From JAZDGX01 sp964482205 (GTDB lineage: Bacteria > Eisenbacteria > RBG-16-71-46 > CAIMUX01 > WJJG01): 64,000 nucleotides of DNA. Both the position numbers and the translations under genes were made by a program. The notes under the pieces are model-generated. The model saw only the letters and a program-made list of their open reading frames with translations, was not told where the DNA came from and made no database searches. Below, in pieces: positions 25,545-32,869 of the stretch. Positions within the stretch are counted from its first letter, which is position 1. Every line of letters begins with the position of its first letter. The stretch covers positions 1-64,000 of the forward strand of contig CAYZWI010000003.1 in NCBI GenBank assembly GCA_964482205.1, written 5' to 3'.

Positions 25545-27212
25545 TCACTCGCGACTGGGTGCGCTCTTCAAGAGCACGCCGCTTTCCGGTTGACGATCCT
25601 GATTCGCGCACGTCACGCGAATGGCGGGCTGATCCTGGATCACGCAAACGGTCTCGCACGCTCCGCAGCCGATGCACAGCGCCGGGTCGACATGCGGTTG
25701 CTTGACCGTGCGCGTTTCTCCCGCGCGCGTGGTCACCGCGACTTCGCTGTACCAAATCGCTTTGCGAGGCAGCGGGCAATGCTCCTCGCACACGATGCAT
25801 TCGCGCTGGAAGGCGTGCGGCAGACAGCGAGACGGGTCGATGAAGGCCAGCCCGATGCGCACGCGGTTCTTCTCTTCGGGGGAGAGGCGGCGGATCGCGT
25901 GCGTCGGACAGACCTGCCCGCACAGCGTGCACGAGTATTCGCAATATCCGATTCGCGGAACGAGACGCGGCGTCCACATGCCCTCCAGCCCGGCCTCGAG
26001 AAAGGTGGGCTGCAGTCCGTTCGTCAAGCAGACCTTCATGCATTCGCCGCAGCGCAGGCAGCGTTCGAGGAATTCCCTTTCGGGCAGCGATCCCGGCGGG
26101 CGGATGAGATCGGGATGCGTGCGCGCTTCGCTGGTCGAGAGCCGCATCAAGGGAACCGCGGCGAGGCCGGTGAAGCCCGCGAGCAGGAAGTGACGCCGGC
26201 TGAGCTCGAGGCCCGGATGCGCGCGTTCCTCTCCCGACGACGCGCGCGCGGGCGTGGCGGGCGAGGCGTTGCGCGAGCGGCGGAAGATGCGCCCGGCGGC
26301 GCGATGCGCCTCCATCCACGCGGGACGAGCGAACGCGAAGCGCAATCCCTGAGGGCAGACCGACACGCAATTGCCGCACACCAGGCATTCCGACGCCCGC
26401 CACTTGCCCGGCACTTCGGGATCGGCCGCTCCCTGGCAGGAGAAGGTGCAACGACGGCAAGCCGAGCAATCCTCGCGCTGTTGCACGCGAAAGAGGCCCG
26501 CGCGCGCGGCGCAACCGAGCAGCGCCCCCAGCGGGCAGAGCGTGCGGCACCAGAAGCGCGGACGCGCGAAGGCCGCGCCGAGAATCGCGAGAAAGACGAG
26601 ACCGATCAGCAGGCTTTGATGGAAGTGGGGCGCATGGAAATTCAAGAGCTGCCCCTGCAGCCATTCGAACACCGGCTCGCTCACCTTCGCGATCCCGAGC
26701 GGATTGGCGCGATACAGCGCCTCGAACACCGGTCGCACCGCGTGCTCGAGCGCCGGAAGGGCCACCAGGCCCAGCGAACGGATGAAGATCGAGAGCGGAT
26801 CGAAGACCGCGCTCCACGAAAGACCGAAGACGGCCGCGACGAGTAGCGCGAAGAGCAGGTAGAACTTGATTTTTTGCGACGGCCGCCAGCGATTCTTCTC
26901 GACGGTCTCGGGCCGCGGCCTGCGCGGAACCTTGCTCGCGATCTGGATCAGGGTCCCCATCGGGCAAATCCATCCGCAGAAAGAGCGGCCGAGGACGAAA
27001 GCGAGCGCGAGCGTGACGGCGCCGAGCCACAAGAGGCCGGGCACCGCGCCGGTCGCAAGCAGGGTCGAGAGGAAATGCAGCGGATCGATCTCGAGGAGGA
27101 TCTTGACGGGACGGCCGATCTCGTCGTCGCCGTGATACTGCGTGCCGACCAGAAGCAGCAGGAAGAGCAGGAACGCGAGCGTTTGAACGACCATCCGAAT
27201 CCGCCGCGTCAT
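25545..27212 (-). CDS. Membrane polyferredoxin: NapH-like and NapG/MauM-like parts fused
   Basis: Likely an electron-transfer protein of the inner membrane. From ATG 27212 (GGAGAG upstream) the product has 555 residues. Residues 1-245 resemble NapH: about four membrane spans with CGWICP (79-84) and CRTLCP (222-227). Two 4Fe-4S motifs follow (C249-C259 and C276-C286). Residues 338-342 read SRRHF before a hydrophobic stretch, a twin-arginine motif normally found at an N-terminus. After it come four more cysteine clusters (near 385, 424, 463 and 513), like NapG/MauM. No catalytic subunit is adjacent, so donor and acceptor are unknown. Confidence 0.8.
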   Translation of the reverse strand: MTRRIRMVVQTLAFLLFLLLLVGTQYHGDDEIGRPVKILLEIDPLHFLSTLLATGAVPGLLWLGAVTLALAFVLGRSFCGWICPMGTLIQIASKVPRRPRPETVEKNRWRPSQKIKFYLLFALLVAAVFGLSWSAVFDPLSIFIRSLGLVALPALEHAVRPVFEALYRANPLGIAKVSEPVFEWLQGQLLNFHAPHFHQSLLIGLVFLAILGAAFARPRFWCRTLCPLGALLGCAARAGLFRVQQREDCSACRRCTFSCQGAADPEVPGKWRASECLVCGNCVSVCPQGLRFAFARPAWMEAHRAAGRIFRRSRNASPATPARASSGEERAHPGLELSRRHFLLAGFTGLAAVPLMRLSTSEARTHPDLIRPPGSLPEREFLERCLRCGECMKVCLTNGLQPTFLEAGLEGMWTPRLVPRIGYCEYSCTLCGQVCPTHAIRRLSPEEKNRVRIGLAFIDPSRCLPHAFQRECIVCEEHCPLPRKAIWYSEVAVTTRAGETRTVKQPHVDPALCIGCGACETVCVIQDQPAIRVTCANQDRQPESGVLLKSAPSRE

Positions 27213-27510
27213 CGCTTCTCTCCCGGGAGCGAAAACCGCCTGCCGGCAGGCTGCGCGCACGCGCCTCGCGCCGGAAGCGGAGGGACTGCCGGCATCCACC
27301 CTCCTGCGCGAGGGTGGGCGCGCACATCCTCGTCGCGCCGTTGTGATCCTGGGCGCGAGAGCCTAGTCTTCGCGCAGCGGCGGCGTCAATGCGTGAAGCG
27401 CATTCCGAACGCTTGGCAGAGACCCCTTTCCACCCTAGGCTCTTCGCGAGCTCGCCCCTCCCCCGGGCGCTCGCCGCCGGCCATGCGGTACTTCCGCCAA
27501 GGAGATGTCG
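27213..27510. other. 298-bp divergent regulatory region
   Basis: No gene seen. It separates the polyferredoxin (minus) and S9 peptidase (plus) genes. It holds two copies of the 8-bp palindrome TGCCGGCA (27241-27248, 27287-27294), a perfect 8-bp hairpin CCACCCTC/GAGGGTGG (27296-27317), and a weak plus-strand promoter-like pair TTGTGA (27341-27346) and TAGTCT (27364-27369) with 17-bp spacing. Confidence 0.45.
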
Positions 27511-29571
27511 ATGAAGGATCGTATGCGGGATCGGTTGTGGATCGAGAGATCGTTCGCATTCGGGATCGCGCTCGCCGCTCTCGTCCTGCTCCTCCACGCG
27601 GCCGGCGGGGCGCCGGCGGCCAAGGAGCAAGGCGTTCGTTTCACTTCCGACTCGCGGCAGACCTCGGGACATCCGCGCGAGGAGGCGGAGGCCCGGGGAC
27701 GCCATCGCTCCGGGCTGCGCGACTCCCGCCCCGCTTCGCTGCTCGATTCGCAAGACGAGCTGCCCGATATCGCGACCTTCCTCCAGATCGGACAGGCCAC
27801 TCCAGTCGGATACAGCTGGGACGGCGAGGATGTCTACTTCGTCTCGCAGATGTCCGGAGCCACGCAGGTGTACCGCCTGACCGCGGAAGGCTGGCCGATG
27901 CAGCTCAGCTTCTTCGAGGACGGGATCGAGTTCTTTCACCTCTCGCGCGGCGGCGGGCTCGCGATCGTGGGCGCTTCGACGGGCGGATCCGAGCTCGCTC
28001 AGCTCTACTTGATGGACACGCAGAGCGGACGCCTCGTGGCGCTCACGCACTTCGACGACGTGCAGGCCGGATCGGTCGTCTGGTCGCTCGACGACCGCGA
28101 GATCTACTATCGCTCGAACGAGGAGAACAAGCGCGACTTCTTCATCTATCGCATGGATGTCGCGACCGGCGAGCGGGCCAGGATCTTCGGCGAGACCGGC
28201 GGTGTCGATGGCTACAATGAGGTCGCCGCGGATCCCTCTCCCGATGGGCGCACGCTGATCATCAGCCACGCCACATCGAGCGCGAACAACGACCTCTATC
28301 TTCTCGATCTTGCGAGCGGTGCCTCTCGCAAGCTGACCGAGGACGACGAGGATGTGTTGTACGGTTCGCCCGCCTTTCTGGCCGACAATCGCACCCTGCT
28401 GCTCACCTGCAATGCGAACCCCGACGGCATCGCGCGCCTCGCGCGCATGACGATCGATTCGCCGAAGGTGGAATTCGTCGACGACGGCTGGCCCGATCCG
28501 CGCTGGGAGATCGATGCGCTCACCCTCTCGCGCGACGTTCGCCACCTGGCCGCCTTCGTGAACGAAGACGGATATGTGCGCATGCACGTGCGCGACCTCG
28601 AACGCGACGCGGCGCTGCCCGATCCGCCGCTCGCGGGCATGCTCGGCGGCGGAATGGCGGACCGGCAGGGACGCTTCCTCCTCTCCTTCGTCGGCCCCAC
28701 TCGCGCGCCCGATGTGTGGCGCTGGGACCCGCGCGCCGAGAGGCTCGAGCAATTGACCTTCGCGACCTACGCGGGCATCGACCGCGAACGCTTCCAGGAG
28801 CCGCGCCTGGTCCGCTATCGCAGCTTCGACGGCCTCATGATCCCCGCGTTCCTCTATCTGCCCTCCGGCTACGCGGGCGGGCCGATTCCTTTCCTCATCG
28901 ACGCGCACGGCGGGCCCGAAGGGCAGGCGCGCCCCGCGTTCCAGCGCAACATCCAGTACCTGCTCCTGCACGGCTACGGATTGCTCGCACCGAATCCGCG
29001 CGGCTCGACGGGCTATGGGCGCGACTACCTGAACTTCGACAACTACAAGAATCGTGAGAGCGCCTTGCGGGATTACAAGGCGGCCGCCGACTGGCTGATC
29101 AACGAGGGGTACACCGAGCCGCGCATGCTGGGGATTCGCGGCGGATCCTACGGCGGCTTCGTGGTGCTCGCGATGATCGCCGGCTATCCCGAGCTCTTCG
29201 CGGCCGCGGTCGAGAATGTGGGCATCGCGAATTTCCAGACTTTTCTCGAAAACACCAGCGCCTATCGCCGCGCGCTGCGCGAGGCGGAGTACGGCCCGCT
29301 CAGCGATCCCGAATTCCTCGCGTCGATCTCGCCGATCCACAAAGCCGATCGCATCCGCACGCCTCTGCTCGTCGTGCATGGCGTGAACGATCCGCGCGTG
29401 CCGATCGGAGAGGCGCGCCAGATCATCGCCGCGATCCGCGACCGGGGCGGCGCCGTCGACTCGCTGATCTTCGCGGACGAGGGCCACGGCACCGGCAAAC
29501 GGGACAACACGATCGTGGAATACCGCCGCCAGGTGGAGTTCTTCGATCGGTACTTGAAAGCGGCGAAATAG
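27511..29571 (+). CDS. Secreted S9 family peptidase (prolyl oligopeptidase-like)
   Basis: A serine peptidase of the prolyl-oligopeptidase/acylaminoacyl-peptidase group. Of two nearby ATGs I chose 27511 because AAGGAG ends exactly 6 nt upstream; the one at 27505 touches that site. The 686-residue product has a hydrophobic N-terminal signal (residues about 14-33), then a beta-propeller region of WD/TolB-like repeats (to about 420), then the alpha/beta hydrolase domain with the triad S546 (GGSYGG), D627 (VNDPRVP) and H659 (EGHGTGKRDN). Export to the periplasm or outside is inferred from the signal. Confidence 0.9.
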   Translation: MKDRMRDRLWIERSFAFGIALAALVLLLHAAGGAPAAKEQGVRFTSDSRQTSGHPREEAEARGRHRSGLRDSRPASLLDSQDELPDIATFLQIGQATPVGYSWDGEDVYFVSQMSGATQVYRLTAEGWPMQLSFFEDGIEFFHLSRGGGLAIVGASTGGSELAQLYLMDTQSGRLVALTHFDDVQAGSVVWSLDDREIYYRSNEENKRDFFIYRMDVATGERARIFGETGGVDGYNEVAADPSPDGRTLIISHATSSANNDLYLLDLASGASRKLTEDDEDVLYGSPAFLADNRTLLLTCNANPDGIARLARMTIDSPKVEFVDDGWPDPRWEIDALTLSRDVRHLAAFVNEDGYVRMHVRDLERDAALPDPPLAGMLGGGMADRQGRFLLSFVGPTRAPDVWRWDPRAERLEQLTFATYAGIDRERFQEPRLVRYRSFDGLMIPAFLYLPSGYAGGPIPFLIDAHGGPEGQARPAFQRNIQYLLLHGYGLLAPNPRGSTGYGRDYLNFDNYKNRESALRDYKAAADWLINEGYTEPRMLGIRGGSYGGFVVLAMIAGYPELFAAAVENVGIANFQTFLENTSAYRRALREAEYGPLSDPEFLASISPIHKADRIRTPLLVVHGVNDPRVPIGEARQIIAAIRDRGGAVDSLIFADEGHGTGKRDNTIVEYRRQVEFFDRYLKAAK

Positions 29572-29753
29572 GCGGGCGGTGTGCGCGGGCGGCCGCGTCG
29601 TCCGATCGCGGGCACGGCCGCGTCATCCCGGGCGTGAGGGCGAATCGACGCTCGCAACCTTCGTGCCCGCGCGGTATCCTTAACGAGGTGCTGAAAGGCA
29701 ACCACAGCGGTGAGGCCGCTCGTCTTCTTCGCTTCCTTCAACGGAGAAATGCC

Positions 29754-31064
29754 ATGCGATTCGCATCCCGCCCCACGCCCGCGCGCCGGCGCATGCATTG
29801 GGCCTTCACGATCCTCGCCTTCGGCGCCGCGTTCGCCTTCGGCTGCTCGGATTCGACCGGGCCCTCCACAACGGACACGAGCGATGAGAATCTCGAGCTC
29901 ACCGGTTCGATCAATCCGGCAGAGCAAACCTTCCTGATCGACAGCGACGATGCGAACCTGCCTCCCGAGCGCCACGGCCGCTTCCTGCTGATCGGCAGCA
30001 ACCCCGTCGTCGATGCGGAGGCGCAAACGGTCTCCTTCGATGTGCGCATTCGCAATGCGTCGCGCGACTCGGCGGCCGCGCCCCTCATCGCCTGGGTGAG
30101 CCGGCTGCGTCCGGCCGCCGTGACGGTCGCGAACGCCGATCTCGTCGACAGCTTGCATGGAGGTGGCGAAGCGGTGCGCTTCGGATTCGACTATTCGGCC
30201 TCACTCGGCGAGGACGGCGTGCTCGCTCCCGCGGAGGAATCCGAGGCGCGCGGGTGGACCTTCCACGATCCGGAACTGCTCCCCTTCACCTTCGCCGCGC
30301 GCATCCAGGCCGGCGAGCCTCCCGAGCCGCCCGCGCCCGGCGCAACGATCGCCGGCCGCCTCTTCCTCGACCGCAACCGCAATGAGCTCGCGGATTCGAC
30401 CGAACCGGGACTGCGGGCGATGATCGTGATGCGGGCGCCCGGCGGCGCCATCGCGCGCGCGCACACCGATCGCGCCGGGGTCTATCGCTTCGCGATTCGC
30501 GCGGCGGGATGGTACGAGTTGCGCTGCGAAGTTCCGCCTCGATTGCCGGGGGAATTCACGACGCCCAATCCGCTGCAAGTGGTCGTCGTCGCTGACGAGG
30601 AAGGCCGCCTGCAGAGCGTGCGCGGCGCGAACTTTGGATTCGCGGAGCGCGACTCCGCGCCCGCAGCTCCTCCGGTCATCATGACCGGCCGGCCGCTCGA
30701 GGACTTCTCCCAGGATCCCTGCCGCTTGCTGGACGCCCAGGTGCGCGGCGATCTCCTGCTCTTGCGCGTGGGGTACAGCGGCTGCCGGCCCGATCATCCC
30801 TTCGCGGTGTACATCTCGACGGCCTTCGCGGAATCGATGCCCATCCAGACGAGGGCGCTGCTCGTGCACGACGATCGCGACGAGCCTTGCGACCAGGCCT
30901 TCGAGAACCCGCTGCGCTTCAGCCTCGCTCCGCTGCGCGATGCGTACCTGCAGGCCTACGGACGCCCGGGCGTGGTCGTCATTCACTTGTCTGATTTTCA
31001 CGGCGGGCAGCGCGAGGTGCGTTACCGCATCGCGGGATGCGACTCGCTTCCGCCGTTCGAATGA
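29754..31064 (+). CDS. Lipoprotein with SdrD_B-like (Cna B-type) domain
   Basis: Function unknown. The 436-residue product begins MRFASRPTPARRRMHWAFTI, with a hydrophobic segment ending in the lipobox AFGC at about residue 26, so it is probably lipidated. Residues about 205-290 match the SdrD_B fold: TIAGRLFLDRNRNELADSTE, then DRAGVYRFAIRAAGWYELRC. The C-terminal third has paired cysteines. GGAG lies 8 nt before the ATG; the frame stays open upstream to 29634 but lacks a binding site there. Confidence 0.7.
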   Translation: MRFASRPTPARRRMHWAFTILAFGAAFAFGCSDSTGPSTTDTSDENLELTGSINPAEQTFLIDSDDANLPPERHGRFLLIGSNPVVDAEAQTVSFDVRIRNASRDSAAAPLIAWVSRLRPAAVTVANADLVDSLHGGGEAVRFGFDYSASLGEDGVLAPAEESEARGWTFHDPELLPFTFAARIQAGEPPEPPAPGATIAGRLFLDRNRNELADSTEPGLRAMIVMRAPGGAIARAHTDRAGVYRFAIRAAGWYELRCEVPPRLPGEFTTPNPLQVVVVADEEGRLQSVRGANFGFAERDSAPAAPPVIMTGRPLEDFSQDPCRLLDAQVRGDLLLLRVGYSGCRPDHPFAVYISTAFAESMPIQTRALLVHDDRDEPCDQAFENPLRFSLAPLRDAYLQAYGRPGVVVIHLSDFHGGQREVRYRIAGCDSLPPFE

Positions 31065-31113
31065 AAGCCCCCCGGCTGCGCCTGTCGCGAGTACGCGCTC
31101 GCCAGCGTGACGA

Positions 31114-32559
31114 TCAGGCCCCCTGTTCGCGCGGGTCGGTGCGCCGGATGATGTCGCTCACCGCCGTCTGGTTGAATCCCTTGAAGCCTTCCCCGCGCTG
31201 AATGTTCTCCATGTGGCTTCCGATCGCACCTTGCGCCGCGAAACGCGCGCGCTCGCCCTCGGTGAGAGGCAAGCGCTCGACGCGCAGCGGATCGACCACC
31301 CAGCGCTCGCCGGCGGTAAAGGCCTGCTTCAAGAACGAGAAATCGCTGAAGGGCGACATCATCGAGACGCCGAAGCCCGCCAGGCCGCGCGTGAAGGCCG
31401 AGAAATCGGCGCGCACGGCGAGGTGATGCAGGCCCGCGTCGAGCAGCGATTCGCCGTGCAGCGCGCACCACAGCCCGACCGTGCCGAGCGTCTCGCGAGG
31501 CGCGAGTTCCGCCGCACGGAAATCGATCGCGATCTCCTCCGGCGACAGGTCCACATCGGCGAAGACCGCCAGCCGGCAGGTGGGCTGCTCGAGCACCTGC
31601 GCGCCCCAGCCCGCTTGCGCTCCGGCGTGGAAGCGCTCGCGCGCGTGGAAGCCGAAGGCCCGAAGCGTGTCGAGCAGCAAGGGGAAGAGCTCACGCGAGC
31701 TGCGGAAGGTGTGGTGATCGTGATTGGCCCAGCCCAAACCGAGCGCATCCTGGCAAGCGCGTTGCGCGCGGCCGGCGCGATTGCGCGCTTGCCAGTAGTC
31801 GCGCTCGGCCGCGAAGGCCGTCCAGGCCGCTTCGTCGGGACCGAGCTCTTCGGCCAGCGAGCGCGCCAGGCGCAAGGTCGCCTGCATCGCGGCCCGCGCG
31901 CCTTCCACGCCCGGCTCCTGCGCGCGTCGCGCGCGGGTGCGCCAGCGCTCGAAGGCGGCCAGATGCGCGGCCGTGCGCGCCGATGACACTTCGCGAGGCG
32001 CGATGCCGCGTGAGGTCGTGCGCTCGATGACGGCGAACTCGATCCCGTCCCCGCTCCAGATGCGCGCGCGGCGCAAGGGAGCGAGCGGACTGCCCTCCAC
32101 CGGGGAATCGATCCGCCAGGCGGCCAGAAAATCGGCGAGGCGCTCGACCGCGAGGCCCACGCCGCGCAACGCCCCTCCGCCCTCTTCGCTCTCCGCGCCC
32201 TGCAACGCAATGCGAGGCAGGATCGCGCCCGGATGGATCCAGGTGCCATCGGCGTTGGACGCGGGATCGGGAGTGTAACCGACCGCGGCCAGCTCCTTGC
32301 GCACGCCGCGACCATCGGCGAGCGCGAAGTGATCGATCCAATCGAACACGCGCGTCCCCGTGCGCGAAGAAATCTCGCGCGCGATCGTGGCGAAGGGCGC
32401 AATCGCGGCCCGGCATTCCTCGAGCCGTTGCAGGCAGAACGCTTCCGCTTGGGGATGGCGCCGCCACGGCTCGTCCGCCGAATCGTGCTTCTCGCTGTCC
32501 ATCGCATGCGCGTTCCGCTGATGATCTTCTTCCCGATCCGCGCCGGTAACTTCTGGCAT
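31114..32559 (-). CDS. Conserved uncharacterised protein, 481 aa
   Basis: I do not recognise a named function. There is no signal peptide or membrane segment. The most conserved-looking stretch is RDYWQARNRAGRAQRACQDA followed by LGLGWANHDHHTFRSSRELF, then a region HARERFHAGAQAGWGAQVLE with FADVDLSPEEIAIDF. The charged DHH motif and the AGWGAQV region could form a metal or ligand site, but this is a guess. ATG 32559 has AGGAAAGGAAG upstream; a start at 32601 is possible but sits inside heptamer repeats. It is a single gene, convergent with the lipoprotein gene. Confidence 0.6.
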   Translation of the reverse strand: MPEVTGADREEDHQRNAHAMDSEKHDSADEPWRRHPQAEAFCLQRLEECRAAIAPFATIAREISSRTGTRVFDWIDHFALADGRGVRKELAAVGYTPDPASNADGTWIHPGAILPRIALQGAESEEGGGALRGVGLAVERLADFLAAWRIDSPVEGSPLAPLRRARIWSGDGIEFAVIERTTSRGIAPREVSSARTAAHLAAFERWRTRARRAQEPGVEGARAAMQATLRLARSLAEELGPDEAAWTAFAAERDYWQARNRAGRAQRACQDALGLGWANHDHHTFRSSRELFPLLLDTLRAFGFHARERFHAGAQAGWGAQVLEQPTCRLAVFADVDLSPEEIAIDFRAAELAPRETLGTVGLWCALHGESLLDAGLHHLAVRADFSAFTRGLAGFGVSMMSPFSDFSFLKQAFTAGERWVVDPLRVERLPLTEGERARFAAQGAIGSHMENIQRGEGFKGFNQTAVSDIIRRTDPREQGA

Positions 32560-32590
32560 GTCCTCTTCCTTTCCTGGTGTGCGCGCGAAC

Positions 32591-32625
32591 GCATTCCACA
32601 TTCCGTATTCCGTATTCCGTATTCA
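32591..32625. repeat. Five tandem heptamers (ATTCCGT-type)
   Basis: Units ATTCCAC, ATTCCGT, ATTCCGT, ATTCCGT and ATTCAGC run head to tail just upstream of the start of the 481-aa protein gene. Three units are identical. This could be a slippage-prone tract or a binding-site array in its leader. Confidence 0.75.
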
Positions 32626-32757
32626 GCGTCCGGGTTCGAACACCTCCTGGGTCCCCGCGCCGCCTTTGCAGAATCGCCCTTGATGAAACGCCCCAACCGC
32701 TTCCCGATGCAACCGGCCGATGCCCGAGAAGCGGATATGGGGGAAATCCTTATGAGT

Positions 32758-32785
32758 AACGGCCGCCTCCGAAGAGACGGCCGTT
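32758..32785 (-). terminator. Strong UUCG-loop hairpin downstream of the C13 peptidase gene
   Basis: On the minus-strand RNA, AACGGCCGUCUC and GAGGCGGCCGUU pair over 12 bp (one G-U) around a UUCG tetraloop. It begins 84 nt past the stop of the C13 peptidase gene. On the other strand the stem has a mismatch and loses the UUCG loop, so the structure belongs to minus-strand RNA. The U-run is weak. Confidence 0.6.
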
Positions 32786-32869
32786 TGCGTCAGCGTTTGC
32801 GATCGAGGTGGACGGCGATCGCATCCCATCGAATGCGGCGGATCGTGTGCGAGCGATCGCCCTCAGACC

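Noticed and set aside
27505..27507. First ATG of the S9 peptidase gene
   Set aside because: The AAGGAG site touches it directly, leaving no spacing; the ATG six bases later has ideal spacing.
24409..29487. A long minus-strand open frame running through ddl and past it to 29487
   Set aside because: Only the part from 25533 is the real ddl gene. The rest lies in a wrong frame of the polyferredoxin gene and antisense to the S9 peptidase gene.
32591..32625. Considered as a CRISPR array
   Set aside because: The units are 7 bp with no spacers.
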